The translations under genes were made by a program, and so were the position numbers. Shown piece after piece: positions 42,675-52,025 of a stretch of DNA of 64,000 bases. Each line of letters begins with the position of its first letter. Within the stretch, counting starts at the first letter, position 1. Below the pieces are notes generated by a model. That model made no database searches, had not been told where the DNA came from, and was given only the letters and a program-made list of their open reading frames with translations. This stretch comes from Synechococcus sp. LA31 (GTDB lineage: Bacteria; Cyanobacteriota; Cyanobacteriia; PCC-6307; Cyanobiaceae). The stretch is taken from contig NZ_CP075523.1 in assembly GCF_018502385.1 (NCBI RefSeq), positions 868,001 to 932,000 on the forward strand, in the 5' to 3' direction.

Positions 42675-44507
42675 ATGCTGAGCAGCCCGGCCCCGCGGAC
42701 CAGCGATCCGCTGGAGGTGCTGCAGCGGGTGTTCGGTTACGCCAGCTTCCGCGGCCCGCAGGAAGCCATCGTGCGGCACGTGATTGGCGGTGGATCAGGC
42801 CTGGTGCTGATGCCCACCGGCGGCGGCAAATCGCTCTGCTATCAAGTGCCGGCGCTGTGCCGCCCTGGGCTGGCGGTGGTGATCTCGCCACTGATCGCCC
42901 TGATGCAAGACCAAGTGGAGGCCCTGCAGCAGCTCGGGATTGCTGCCGCCGCCCTGCATTCCGGCCTGGAGACAGGCGAAAGCCAACAGGTGTGGCGGCA
43001 GCTGAGCGACGGGCAGCTGGATCTGCTTTACGTGTCGCCGGAGCGGCTGCTGAGCGGTGATTTGCTGGAGCGGCTGGGATCCGCACCGCTGGCCCTGTTC
43101 GCCATCGATGAAGCCCATTGCGTGTCGCAGTGGGGGCACGACTTCCGGCCTGAATACCGACAACTCGATCAACTAGCGCAGCGCTTTCCCCAAGTGCCGC
43201 GGCTAGCCCTCACCGCCACCGCCGACCCGCGCACCCAGGTCGACATTCGCGAGCGGCTGCAACTGCAGCAGGGCGAGATCTTCCTCGCGAGCTTCGATCG
43301 ACCGAACATCCGCTATCTGCTGCGGCACAAACAAAGCGGCAACGCGCAGCTGCTGCAGTTTCTGGCGGAGCACCGCGGCGAATCAGGGATCGTGTACGCC
43401 CGCTCCCGCAGCCGGGTGGATCGCGTGGCTGCGGAACTCAAGGCCGCTGGCTACGACGCCATCGGCTACCACGCCGGGATGGACTCTGAAACGCGGCGCC
43501 AGGCGCTGCAACGCTTCCGACTGGGCAGCGGCGTGGTGGTGGTGGCCACGATCGCCTTCGGCATGGGCATCGACAAACCCGACGTGCGCTTTGTGGCCCA
43601 TGTGGATCTGCCCAAGAGCCTTGAGGCTTATTACCAGGAGACAGGCCGGGCGGGCCGTGATGGCTTGCCGGCGGTGGCCTGGATGGCCCATGGCGCCGGC
43701 GATATCCCCCAGCTGCGCCGCTTCATCGACGACTCCGGCGCCAGTGAGGAGCAGAAACGGATCGAGCACGGCAAGCTCGAGGCCCTGATCGCCTACAGCG
43801 AAGCCAGCGGCTGCCGGCGCCAGGTGCTGCTGCGCCACTTCGGCGAAACCCTGGCCGAACCCTGCAACAACTGCGATGGCTGCCTGGAACCCCAGCAGCG
43901 CAGCGACTGCCGCGTGGCCACTCAAAAAGCACTATCGGCGGTGTATCGCACCGGCCAACGCTTCGGAGCGGCCCATGTGGTGGACGTGCTGCTCGGCGGC
44001 AACACCGAGCGCATCCGCACGCTCGGGCACGACCAGCTGAGCGTGTACGGGATCGGCAAGGAGCTGGACCGAGGCCAGTGGCGTGCCCTGCTGCGGCAGC
44101 TGGTGAGCCTCGGGGCCTTGCTCTCGCCGGCGGAAGCCAAGGGTGGGTTGTGTTTCGGTGCGCCCGAGCTGGTGCAACCGCTGCTGAAAGGCGAGCGGGA
44201 GCTGGAGCTAGTGCTGCCGCCACCAGCGAAGGAACAACGCCGCCGCGGAGCCAGCAGCGGATTCGTTACCGATGTGGCCGTGGCTGCCGACGATCCCCTG
44301 TTGACCGCCCTCAAAACCTGGCGACGCGACCAGGCGCGCGAGCAGGGCGTGCCGCCCTATGTGGTGTTCCACGACCGCACCTTGGTGGAGCTGGCGGTGA
44401 TCCGTCCCGGCTCTCTCAGCGAACTCGGCGGCGTGAGCGGCATCGGCAGCGCCAAGCTGGAGCGCTATGGCGCAGCACTGCTGGAGGTGTTGGAAGCAGG
44501 TCGTTGA
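42675..44507 (+). CDS. recQ: ATP-dependent DNA helicase RecQ
   Basis: A 610-residue RecQ helicase. Helicase motifs: LMPTGGGKSLCYQVPAL (Walker A), AIDEAHCVSQWGHDFRPEY (DEAH and the RecQ aromatic-rich loop), LTATA, and ATIAFGMGIDKPDVRFVAHVD (motif V). The RQC zinc cysteines lie in EPCNNCDGC, and an HRDC domain ends the protein (PYVVFHDRTLVELAVIRPGSLSELGGVSGIG). It resolves recombination and stalled replication structures. ATG at 42675 (MLSSPAPRTSDPLEVLQ) gives the usual start. Confidence 0.95.
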   Translation: MLSSPAPRTSDPLEVLQRVFGYASFRGPQEAIVRHVIGGGSGLVLMPTGGGKSLCYQVPALCRPGLAVVISPLIALMQDQVEALQQLGIAAAALHSGLETGESQQVWRQLSDGQLDLLYVSPERLLSGDLLERLGSAPLALFAIDEAHCVSQWGHDFRPEYRQLDQLAQRFPQVPRLALTATADPRTQVDIRERLQLQQGEIFLASFDRPNIRYLLRHKQSGNAQLLQFLAEHRGESGIVYARSRSRVDRVAAELKAAGYDAIGYHAGMDSETRRQALQRFRLGSGVVVVATIAFGMGIDKPDVRFVAHVDLPKSLEAYYQETGRAGRDGLPAVAWMAHGAGDIPQLRRFIDDSGASEEQKRIEHGKLEALIAYSEASGCRRQVLLRHFGETLAEPCNNCDGCLEPQQRSDCRVATQKALSAVYRTGQRFGAAHVVDVLLGGNTERIRTLGHDQLSVYGIGKELDRGQWRALLRQLVSLGALLSPAEAKGGLCFGAPELVQPLLKGERELELVLPPPAKEQRRRGASSGFVTDVAVAADDPLLTALKTWRRDQAREQGVPPYVVFHDRTLVELAVIRPGSLSELGGVSGIGSAKLERYGAALLEVLEAGR

Positions 44508-44516
44508 ACGGCCGTG

Positions 44517-44556
44517 TCTCCAAGGCTGGATATCCATGGATATCCAGCCTTGGAGA
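44517..44556. repeat. Perfect 40-bp palindrome
   Basis: The 20 bases from 44517 to 44536 are exactly the reverse complement of 44537-44556, with no mismatch and no central loop, centred on CCATGG and flanked by two GATATC sites. It sits 9 bp after the recQ stop and about 100 bp before the aroB start. A T-run is absent, so a simple terminator is not an obvious explanation. Confidence 0.95.
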
Positions 44557-44654
44557 GGGTTTGACCAACAGCACTCGGCGAAGAGCGCCCAGCGGGCATC
44601 GCCGAGTGCCAACGGCTGGTGACCGATAGCCTCAGACGACAGCAGCGTTGTTCC

Positions 44655-45773
44655 ATGAGCGCCACGGCCGCCGCGATCCGCACCATCGAGGTAGCACTCA
44701 GCGCCAATCCGTATCCGGTGGTGATCGGCCGGGGAGCGCTGCCGGCCCTCGGCGAGCAGATCCTGGGGCAGGGCATCAAAGCCAGCACCAAGGTGCTGAT
44801 CGTGACCAACCCAGTAGTGAACGAGCACTACGGTGCCAAAGCCTTAGCGAGCCTGGAGTCCGCTGGCTTCAACGCCAGCCTTCTGGTGATCGAGGCCGGG
44901 GAAGACCAGAAAACTCCCGCCACGGTGGGGCTGATCCACGACGCTGCCTTTGCGCGCAAGCTGGAGCGCGGCTCGCTGATCGTGGCCCTCGGTGGCGGTG
45001 TGGTGGGCGACATGGCGGGATTTGCTGCGGCCAGCTGGCTGCGGGGCATCGCCGTGGTGCAGGTGCCGACCACCCTGCTGGCGATGGTGGACGCCTCCAT
45101 CGGCGGCAAAACCGGTGTGAACCATCCCGGCGGCAAGAACCTGATCGGCGCCTTCCACCAACCCCGCCTGGTGCTGATCGATCCCGACACCCTCGCCACC
45201 CTGCCGGAGCGGGAATTCCGCGCTGGCATGGCGGAAGTGATCAAGTACGGGGTGATCGGTGATCCCGAGCTATTCCGCGAGCTGGAAGCAGCCGGGGAGC
45301 GGCTGGCCTCGATGGACACCCTCCCGGCCGCCTTGCTGCAGAGCGTGCTGGAGCGCTCAGCCGCTGCCAAGTCCAAGGTGGTGGCGGCGGATGAAAAGGA
45401 GGGGGGCCTGCGGGCGATCCTCAATTACGGCCACACCCTCGGGCATGTGGTGGAAGCCCTCTGCGGCTATGGCACCTATCTGCACGGGGAAGCCGTAGCC
45501 ATCGGCATGGTGGCCGCCGGCGAGTTGGCGCTGGAGCTGGGCCTCTGGAGCCCCGATGATCAAGCCCGCCAGCGGGCGGTGATCGCCGCCGCCGGGCTGC
45601 CTGGTCGCTGGCCGGAACTCAACAACGCAGCCGTGCTGCAGTGCCTGCAGGGGGATAAGAAGGTGCGCGATGGCTGCGTGCGCTTCGTGCTGCCCACCAG
45701 CCTCGGCCGCGTGGAGATCCGCAGCGACGTGAGCGGCGAGCAGGTGTTGGCGGCACTGGCACGTTGCAGCTGA
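44655..45773 (+). CDS. aroB: 3-dehydroquinate synthase
   Basis: A 372-residue NAD- and metal-dependent enzyme, second step of the shikimate pathway. Motifs: [12 protein letters not shown] near residue 17, [54 protein letters not shown], and the metal/active-site region [11 protein letters not shown] and [17 protein letters not shown] at 44655 ([27 protein letters not shown]) gives the normal length; the frame is open 12 codons further upstream, inside the palindrome-containing intergenic region. Confidence 0.96.
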   Translation: MSATAAAIRTIEVALSANPYPVVIGRGALPALGEQILGQGIKASTKVLIVTNPVVNEHYGAKALASLESAGFNASLLVIEAGEDQKTPATVGLIHDAAFARKLERGSLIVALGGGVVGDMAGFAAASWLRGIAVVQVPTTLLAMVDASIGGKTGVNHPGGKNLIGAFHQPRLVLIDPDTLATLPEREFRAGMAEVIKYGVIGDPELFRELEAAGERLASMDTLPAALLQSVLERSAAAKSKVVAADEKEGGLRAILNYGHTLGHVVEALCGYGTYLHGEAVAIGMVAAGELALELGLWSPDDQARQRAVIAAAGLPGRWPELNNAAVLQCLQGDKKVRDGCVRFVLPTSLGRVEIRSDVSGEQVLAALARCS

Positions 45774-45805
45774 GCGCACGCTGACCTGTGCTCGAGGCGG
45801 TTCGT

Positions 45806-47005
45806 TCAGGCCAGCGGGGGATCCTGCAGAAACAAGGCATCGCTCAGGCCCTGATCACCAGAGGCTGCTGAGCGAGCAAACGCGGCCCAGCGGAAATCGC
45901 CGAGGGTGTGGGGATCCACCAGACGCAGCAGTGCTTCGCGGCGTGCCAGCAAGGCATCGAGGCCCACGCCGCGCTGTTGCTGCAGCCCATGCAGGCGCTG
46001 CGCCAACCCCAGCGCCAAGAGAGCCTCGCCCTGACGGCGCTGGCCCAGGGGCTGCCAGCCTGTGGCCAGCGCCGCCTGCTCCAGGGTTTCCAGGCAGAGG
46101 TGGGCGGTGAGATCCCAATAACCGGGCTCCTGCAGCGGATCGGGGCTGGCCTGTTGTTGCCGGTAGGCCATCAAAGTGCCGTTGCTGCGGTGGGGGGCGT
46201 AATAGCGCCAGGCTTCATGGGCGTAATCAATCACCAACAGCACACCGGAGCCCAGCGCTGCGGCAGCGGCCTGGAGCCAGGGGTCCTGCTCGGGATGGAG
46301 CTCCGTGCACCAGCCGGGCGGGCGCTGGGAGCCGGGCTGCAGGAGGCTAAGGGTTTCGAGCTGGGCGAGCTCCTGCGGCACCAGGGGGTCGCCGGGCTCA
46401 AGCCGTAGCAAGGGCTGGGCGTCCGGCATCTCGTGCAGGGCCAGCTGCTGGCGGCGCCAGAGGGTGCCGTCCCACACGATCCTCTCTACCGCCAGGGCAT
46501 CGAGCACTTCGTGGGCCAGCAGCACACCCCGCACGGGCTGAGCCGCCAGCTCCGCGAAGCTCTGCCAGCGGCAGGGAAGCGGACACTCGCGCAGACGCGC
46601 GCGCTGCCGCTCGGCCATGCCGGCATTCGGTTCAATCAGCACCAGCGTGGTGCGCACCGCCAGCTCAGGCCAGCCGGCCGCCAGCTCCTGGGCCAGTTGC
46701 AGCGCCAGATCCCCTTCGCCGGGACCAGCTTCCAGCAAGACCAAGGGTTGATCAGCAGGCTGCTGCTCAAGCCACTGGGCGATCTGGGGGGCTAGCAGGG
46801 CAGCGAAGTCTGGGCCGAGTGAGGGGGAGGTAGCGAAATCGCCGCGGGGGCCTACCTGCAGCCGGCCACTGCCGTAGGCGCCGTGCTCGGGATCGTGCAA
46901 GGCCCACTGCATATAGGTGCGGAAGGGCACGGCGCCGCCGGCCTCCCGCAGGCGCTCCGCCAGCCAGGCGGGAGCGGGATGGAAAGGCGCAGCGACAGAA
47001 CTCAC
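45806..47005 (-). CDS. MidA/NDUFAF7-type SAM-dependent methyltransferase
   Basis: A 399-residue methyltransferase. The SAM-binding motif LVLLEAGPGEGDLALQLAQELA is near residue 100, with acceptor-related HEVLDALAVERIVW and a C-terminal cap. MidA in eukaryotes and bacteria methylates an arginine of respiratory complex I; the cyanobacterial target has not been defined here. N-terminus MSSVAAPFHPAPAWLAERLREAGGAVPFRTYMQWALHDPEHGAYG matches the family. Divergent from the Psb32-like gene, 48 bp apart. Confidence 0.9.
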   Translation of the reverse strand: MSSVAAPFHPAPAWLAERLREAGGAVPFRTYMQWALHDPEHGAYGSGRLQVGPRGDFATSPSLGPDFAALLAPQIAQWLEQQPADQPLVLLEAGPGEGDLALQLAQELAAGWPELAVRTTLVLIEPNAGMAERQRARLRECPLPCRWQSFAELAAQPVRGVLLAHEVLDALAVERIVWDGTLWRRQQLALHEMPDAQPLLRLEPGDPLVPQELAQLETLSLLQPGSQRPPGWCTELHPEQDPWLQAAAAALGSGVLLVIDYAHEAWRYYAPHRSNGTLMAYRQQQASPDPLQEPGYWDLTAHLCLETLEQAALATGWQPLGQRRQGEALLALGLAQRLHGLQQQRGVGLDALLARREALLRLVDPHTLGDFRWAAFARSAASGDQGLSDALFLQDPPLA

Positions 47006-47053
47006 GCGGAGGTGGCGGACTCAGGGAGAATGCTCGCCACTGAAGCAGGCGCG

Positions 47054-47860
47054 ATGGATCGAGTGATGAGCTGGCTCACGAGCGCGATCCTCAGCCTGAT
47101 GCTGGTGCTGGGCCTGGCGGCTGCTCCGGCCCTGGCCTACGACAATCCCGACCTCCTGCCCGATCACCCCACCCCCGTGATCGACCTGGCCAAGATCCTC
47201 ACCGATCCCCAGCGCGCTGCGCTGGAAGCCGAACTCAACGATTTTGAGCAGGTGAGCGGCTGGAAGCTGCGGGTGCTCACCCAGTACGACCGCACGCCGG
47301 GCTTAGCGGTGAAGGAGTTCTGGGGGCTCGATGAGCGCAGCCTGTTGTTGATTGCCGATGAGCGCGGCGGCAACCTGCTCAACTTCAATGTGGGCGATGC
47401 ACTGTTTGCCCTGATGCCGCGCACCTACTGGGTGGAGCTGCAAACGCGTTTCGGTAACCAGTACTACGTGCGTGACAACGGTCAGGACGCAGCCATTGTT
47501 GATTCGCTTCACACCGTGAAGGGCTGCCTAGAAATCGGCGGTTGCCAAGTGGTGCCGGGCTTGCCGCAGGAGCAGTGGCTGCTCACCTTGGTGACCTCAA
47601 TGCTGGGTGGACTGATCGTGGGCTTCGCGGCCTATCCCCGCAAACCCGAACACACAGTGGAATGGGCCTGGGTGCTGCTGCTCTCGCCCCTTTGGGTGAT
47701 TCTGTTTGGCGTGTTTGGCGTGGCTCCGATCGTGACCCGCACACCCGATCTCCTTCCCTTGCTGCGCAATGCCCTTGGATTCGTGGGAGCGATCGTTGCG
47801 GCGTACCTCATCGCTCAGAACACGGTGGGCAAACAGCGCCTCAAAGACAGCGAGAGCTGA
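47054..47860 (+). CDS. TPM-domain membrane protein (Psb32-like)
   Basis: A 268-residue protein: signal anchor (residues 1-27), a TPM domain at about 35-185 (TPVIDLAKILTDPQRAALEAELNDFEQVSGWKLRVLTQYDRTPG, then LLLIADERGGNLLNFNVGD), and two C-terminal helices (EWAWVLLLSPLWVILFGVFG and LLRNALGFVGAIVAAYLIA). This is the layout of Psb32, the thylakoid lumenal TPM protein associated with photosystem II repair. ATG at 47054 is preferred; an upstream ATG at 46883 lies inside the divergent gene. Confidence 0.85.
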   Translation: MDRVMSWLTSAILSLMLVLGLAAAPALAYDNPDLLPDHPTPVIDLAKILTDPQRAALEAELNDFEQVSGWKLRVLTQYDRTPGLAVKEFWGLDERSLLLIADERGGNLLNFNVGDALFALMPRTYWVELQTRFGNQYYVRDNGQDAAIVDSLHTVKGCLEIGGCQVVPGLPQEQWLLTLVTSMLGGLIVGFAAYPRKPEHTVEWAWVLLLSPLWVILFGVFGVAPIVTRTPDLLPLLRNALGFVGAIVAAYLIAQNTVGKQRLKDSES

Positions 47861-47880
47861 ATTTGGCGGGGTCCTCAGCC

Positions 47881-48756
47881 TCAGCCGCCCTGGGCGATTG
47901 AACGAGGACCGAGGCGATCGAGCCGCTCGAGCCGGCAACGGATTGAATCGGCAGGTTCACAGGCTGGCTCGACGGCCACAGGTTCCACTGGGCCGATTGA
48001 GGCACGCAACTGTTGAAGGTTGCTCTCGTAAAACGCTTTGAGAGCTGCATAGCGCTTCACGGGCTGCCCGTAGTAGCTGCGGCCGGCCAGAGTGGGAAAC
48101 GAGGCCCATTCTGGTGCCAGCTTGGCGGCCAGATCCGGTGAGAACAGGCCCTGATCGGCGAGGTGCAAAGCACCGCGGCGCTGAATCAGAAACAGAGCTG
48201 CCTGATCCTGCACCTCAGGCCCAAACCCCTGCAAACGCAAAACACGACTCGCCATGGCCCAGGTGAAGGGCATGAACTGATAAGCACCGGCAGCAGCACT
48301 GGCATAGCGGCCGGTGGAGATCACACGGTCGGGATGGCGATCAAGACCAGGCATCAATCCACCGCCAAACATGATGCGATAACCGACATCTTCACCGCGG
48401 GCCCACGTGCCTTCGGCGAAACGAATGGTGTTCAGCAACGCACGCCGCTCAGGGGTGAGGGCATAACGGAAGAACCGCTCAACGGCTGAGGGCCCATCGC
48501 TCACATTGAGCATGGCCAATTGGGAGCGGGGGCGGCCCGGATTCACGAGCCCCATGGGCCGCGCCGCCATCAGCGGGGGAGGGGTAGGGGCTGAGAGTCT
48601 CAGAGGCTCGATCAAGCGAGAGGAGGCGCTTTCAGCTGCGGCTGGCGCCTGACAGCCGATGGCCAAGGCGACACCACCAAGAGCCAGAGCCAAAACGCGC
48701 GCAGAACGACGCTGAGAAACGTTCGAAGTCAAATCAAGCCAAAAGAGGAACAACAA
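47881..48756 (-). CDS. Lambda-lysozyme-like (GH104/GH24) glycosidase, exported
   Basis: A 291-residue protein. After a signal peptide (LALALGGVALAIGCQAPAAA, with a possible lipobox cysteine), a low-complexity linker leads to a domain at about 100-245: RALLNTIRFAEGTWARGEDVGYRIMFGGGL, HPDRVISTGRYASAAAGAYQFMPFTWAMA, and AALFLIQRRGALHLADQG. This is the fold of phage lambda endolysin (GH104), with the catalytic Glu in FAEGT. It is expected to cleave peptidoglycan in the periplasm; as a single exported host enzyme it resembles wall-remodelling glycosidases rather than phage lysis. Confidence 0.85.
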   Translation of the reverse strand: MLFLFWLDLTSNVSQRRSARVLALALGGVALAIGCQAPAAAESASSRLIEPLRLSAPTPPPLMAARPMGLVNPGRPRSQLAMLNVSDGPSAVERFFRYALTPERRALLNTIRFAEGTWARGEDVGYRIMFGGGLMPGLDRHPDRVISTGRYASAAAGAYQFMPFTWAMASRVLRLQGFGPEVQDQAALFLIQRRGALHLADQGLFSPDLAAKLAPEWASFPTLAGRSYYGQPVKRYAALKAFYESNLQQLRASIGPVEPVAVEPACEPADSIRCRLERLDRLGPRSIAQGG

Positions 48757-48759
48757 ACC

Positions 48760-48816
48760 CTTGATGCGACAAACAACGCATCAAGAGATCAGGTGTTGTT
48801 GTGCAGCCCCTGATCT
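48760..48816. repeat. Two tandem hairpins upstream of the lysozyme-like gene
   Basis: CTTGATGCG (48760-48768) pairs perfectly with CGCATCAAG (48777-48785), and directly beside it AGATCAGG (48786-48793) pairs with CCTGATCT (48809-48816). Read on the minus strand they lie immediately 5' of the lysozyme-like start, so they could be leader-RNA structures; neither is followed by a T-run. Confidence 0.8.
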
Positions 48817-49048
48817 AGGATCAGAAACGATCTCAGAGCCTAAAAGACTGAAGCGAGAGCTACAAACAACCAGTCGAGCAGAAGCTTTCGAAGAGAAGTG
48901 GCTGGTGCGACTAGCATTTGAATGCGTTTAGTTTGCATCACCAACAGGAGCACGAGAAATACTTTAGTGCCAGCACAAAAACCGTCTACAGCCAACATCA
49001 ACCGTGAAGAGGCATTCAAATCAGGCAGCCTCACAGGGTTTTTAAACG

Positions 49049-50155
49049 CTACGACTCAAACAATTCCTGATGCGACATGGCTGCATTCTTCTGCATTGCA
49101 GTAGCAATCAGCACGCCTGCCGCTTGATCAGCTCCATCGCTGGGGAGCGCGTCGGCCAGGGGAGCATTCAAGGGCTGATCCAGCTGCCAGTCGCCCTGCT
49201 CCAGCTGGGACCTACTCAGAAAACGGTGCCATCCATGGCGCTGCAGGGCTGCTTCCAGCACCGGGGCTTCTGCAAACCCTTCCCGCCGCACCAGGTGGAT
49301 GCCAAGGCCCGCCGCAAGAGCCTCACAGAACGTGCTGTAGCCAGGTTTGGTGAGGATGCGGCTGCAGAGGGGCATCAGCTCCAGCGGCCTCAGATCAGGT
49401 GGGATCAGGCTGGCGTTCGCAGCTGCCGCGGCGAGCGAGGCATCGTTGACCAAAAAATGATGTTGCGGCCAGCCCCGCAACAACTGCGGGGCAAGATCAA
49501 GCCCTAGACCCCCGAAGCCCACCAGCACGGTGCGATCAACCGGGGCGCTCAGCTGCAGGCGATGGCGGAGCTGGGTTGGACGATGGCGTGGCCGGCCCGG
49601 CGTCAGGCCCACGGCCGTGCTGGGCAGCCCCCACTCCATCGGCATCGAGAAGGGGCAGCGAATCAGGGCATCGCCCTGGCGATAGGCCTCCAGGGCCCGG
49701 TTGGCCCAAGGCTCAAAGGCCTCGCCCATGGGGCGGTAAATCGCATCCCAGCCGAAATTGGCCATCCACACCAAGGGTGCGCCGATAGCTCGGGCCAGCG
49801 CAGCCGCCGCCGGTGCTACATCTCCCAACACCAGCACGGGTTCGTGCTGCGCGCGGATCCAGCGGGCCTCGGCATCGATCTGAGCGGGCAACTGCCGATC
49901 CAATTGCTGCAGCGCCGCCAGAGTGGCCTTGGCATCGGCGCCGAGCGCATCCGCCTGGATCACACCCACATCCCAACGGCAAGGCCGCTGCTCAAAAGAA
50001 GCAGACCCGAAGGCCAGCTGCAGAAAAGCCGGGGCCAGAGGGGTGGAAAGCACGAGCCGCCAGCTGGGCTTCTGTTGATGCAAGGCGGTGAGCACGGCCG
50101 CCACACGAGAGCCATGGCCGAAGCCGTGGCCGCTCACGCAGGCATAAATCAGCAC
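49049..50155 (-). CDS. Glycosyltransferase (MGT/UDP-glycosyltransferase-like)
   Basis: A 368-residue GT-B fold protein starting [29 protein letters not shown], a motif typical of the group sometimes annotated as glycosyltransferase family Glyco_tran_28-like, with the donor-binding half around TVLVGFGGLGLDLAPQLLRGWPQHHFLV and TKPGYSTFCEALAAGLGIHLVRREGF. Acceptor and sugar are unknown. Its start overlaps the 3' end of the metallophosphoesterase gene by 7 bp, and both are on the minus strand, so the two form a unit. Confidence 0.75.
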   Translation of the reverse strand: MLIYACVSGHGFGHGSRVAAVLTALHQQKPSWRLVLSTPLAPAFLQLAFGSASFEQRPCRWDVGVIQADALGADAKATLAALQQLDRQLPAQIDAEARWIRAQHEPVLVLGDVAPAAAALARAIGAPLVWMANFGWDAIYRPMGEAFEPWANRALEAYRQGDALIRCPFSMPMEWGLPSTAVGLTPGRPRHRPTQLRHRLQLSAPVDRTVLVGFGGLGLDLAPQLLRGWPQHHFLVNDASLAAAAANASLIPPDLRPLELMPLCSRILTKPGYSTFCEALAAGLGIHLVRREGFAEAPVLEAALQRHGWHRFLSRSQLEQGDWQLDQPLNAPLADALPSDGADQAAGVLIATAMQKNAAMSHQELFES

Positions 50156-51039
50156 GCCTGAAGCTCCTCCATGCGCATCAGGGTCTGGCGATAACGCAGG
50201 CCACCATCGGGGCCATACCAGCGATGGCTGATCTCACTCAACTGGCCATCGCGCAGCTCCACCCAACTGAAATGGCGCAGGGCTTGTCCCTGCTCATCGT
50301 GGCTGTGCCGCGGAACAAAGGCCGTATTGAGGTAAGCGGTGCCGGCCCGATCCTGATAAAAGCTGAGCCGTTCACCTTGGCCGCGCTTAAGGCGATGGTG
50401 CATGTGCCCGAACACCACCAGGGGCAGCGGCCGCCGCTGGCGAATCTGATCGATGGCCAGGGCGAGATCCTGATCGCCCCAGTCGCAGGCCGGTGGTTTC
50501 CAGTCACGCCCGCAGGGATCACCGGCATGGCTGCCGAGACCACTCGGGCCGCAATGGGCCAGAAGAATGAGCGGAAGGGCTGGATCCGCCGCCAGAGCCG
50601 CCGCCGTGATGCGGGCGGCTGAATCCTGGAGGCTCACCGGACCGAAGACCGACTGAGCCGCTTGGTTCATGTGAAAGCCACCGCCGGCGCTGGCCGGACG
50701 GCCACCCACCACAGCCAGGCCTGGAGGATGAAGTTCGCGCAATGCCCAGCCGCAGTGGCGATCACCAAGTGCATCGAGCTGACGTTGCAGGGTGCGGCCG
50801 CTGGCATCCCGGCCGGTGTCATGGTTGCCGAGGATGCAGGCCAGGGGCATCCGTAACCGCGCCAGACGCGCCGGGATGAGGGGCTGGCCGTCGCTGAGGT
50901 CGCCGACCACCAGCAGTGCGTCGGGTGCTAACAGCTCAAGCAGCTGCTCATCCACGTTGTCCCATTGCCCATGCAGATCTCCGGCGACGGCGATGCGGAG
51001 CTCTGCCAAACGGATGCCTAGGCTTCCGCCATCCTGCAT
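50149..51039 (-). CDS. Metallophosphoesterase (TIGR04168-type)
   Basis: A 296-residue calcineurin-like phosphoesterase. Metal motifs in order: [29 protein letters not shown], and a C-terminal GHMHHRL with [17 protein letters not shown] before it. The pattern matches the cyanobacterial TIGR04168 family, whose substrate is unknown. A downstream TTG (51009) is another possible start. Divergent from nadA with only 17 bp between starts, so the promoters must overlap coding sequence. It is cotranscribed with the glycosyltransferase. Confidence 0.85.
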   Translation of the reverse strand: MQDGGSLGIRLAELRIAVAGDLHGQWDNVDEQLLELLAPDALLVVGDLSDGQPLIPARLARLRMPLACILGNHDTGRDASGRTLQRQLDALGDRHCGWALRELHPPGLAVVGGRPASAGGGFHMNQAAQSVFGPVSLQDSAARITAAALAADPALPLILLAHCGPSGLGSHAGDPCGRDWKPPACDWGDQDLALAIDQIRQRRPLPLVVFGHMHHRLKRGQGERLSFYQDRAGTAYLNTAFVPRHSHDEQGQALRHFSWVELRDGQLSEISHRWYGPDGGLRYRQTLMRMEELQAC

Positions 51040-51056
51040 CAGGTAGGGCCGGACCC

Positions 51057-52025
51057 TTGGTTTTCGCGGCAGCCCAGAACACCACCGGCGGTTGCCCGCC
51101 CCACGCCGAGCTGCCTGCAGCCATTGCCGAGCTGAAGCGGCAACGCAAGGCCGTGATCCTTGCGCACTATTACCAGGATCCTGAGATCCAGGACATCGCT
51201 GATTTCATCGGCGATTCGCTCGAACTATCCCGCAAGGCCGCCGCCACCGACGCCGAGGTGATCGTGTTCTGCGGCGTGCACTTCATGGCGGAGGTGGCCA
51301 AGATCCTCAGCCCGGACAAAACAGTGCTGTTACCGGATCTGGAGGCCGGCTGCACCCTGGCGGATGCCTGCCCAGCCGATGCTTTTGCGTCCTTTCGCGC
51401 TGAACACCCCGACCACCTGGTGGTGAGCTACATCAACTGCTCAGCAGCGGTGAAAGCCCAGAGCGATCTGATCTGCACCAGCAGCAACGCGGTGGATCTG
51501 GTGCAGCAGCTGCCCGCCGATCGCCCGATCCTGTTCGCACCCGATCAAAATCTGGGCCGTTGGGTGCAGCGCCAGAGCGGCCGAGAACTCACCCTCTGGC
51601 CCGGTAGCTGCATCGTTCATGAAACCTTCAGTGAGCAGGCGCTGCTGCAGCTGAAGCTCGAGCACCCCGGCGCTGAAGTGCTCGCCCACCCCGAGTGCCA
51701 ACAGCATCTGCTGGATCACGCTGATTTCATCGGATCCACCAGCGCCCTGCTGCGCCGCTCCGAGGCCAGTGAGGCGAGCAGCTTCATCGTGCTCACCGAG
51801 CCTGGAATCCTGCACCAGATGCGCAAGGCGGTGCCTGGAAAGCAGTTTTTCGAAGTGCCTGGCGCCGATGGCTGCAGCTGCAATGCCTGCCCCTACATGC
51901 GCCTGAACACGCTCGAAAAACTGTGGGAGTGCCTCACGCAGATGGCACCGGCAATCGAACTGGATGAAGCGATGCGCCAGCGGGCCCTGGCGCCGATCCA
52001 GAAGATGCTTGAGATGAGCCGCTAG
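51057..52025 (+). CDS. nadA: Quinolinate synthase A
   Basis: A 322-residue iron-sulphur enzyme of NAD synthesis, condensing iminoaspartate with dihydroxyacetone phosphate. Motifs: [92 protein letters not shown] and [18 protein letters not shown] with the cluster cysteines. The TTG at 51057 is chosen as start: it gives the usual length and avoids further overlap with the divergent gene, but the frame is open to 50916. Confidence 0.93.
   Translation: MVFAAAQNTTGGCPPHAELPAAIAELKRQRKAVILAHYYQDPEIQDIADFIGDSLELSRKAAATDAEVIVFCGVHFMAEVAKILSPDKTVLLPDLEAGCTLADACPADAFASFRAEHPDHLVVSYINCSAAVKAQSDLICTSSNAVDLVQQLPADRPILFAPDQNLGRWVQRQSGRELTLWPGSCIVHETFSEQALLQLKLEHPGAEVLAHPECQQHLLDHADFIGSTSALLRRSEASEASSFIVLTEPGILHQMRKAVPGKQFFEVPGADGCSCNACPYMRLNTLEKLWECLTQMAPAIELDEAMRQRALAPIQKMLEMSR

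Noticed and set aside
48840-49034. 64-codon minus-strand frame beside the hairpins
   Set aside because: Weakly hydrophobic, no clear start and no homologue-like pattern; the region is better explained as leader or spacer.
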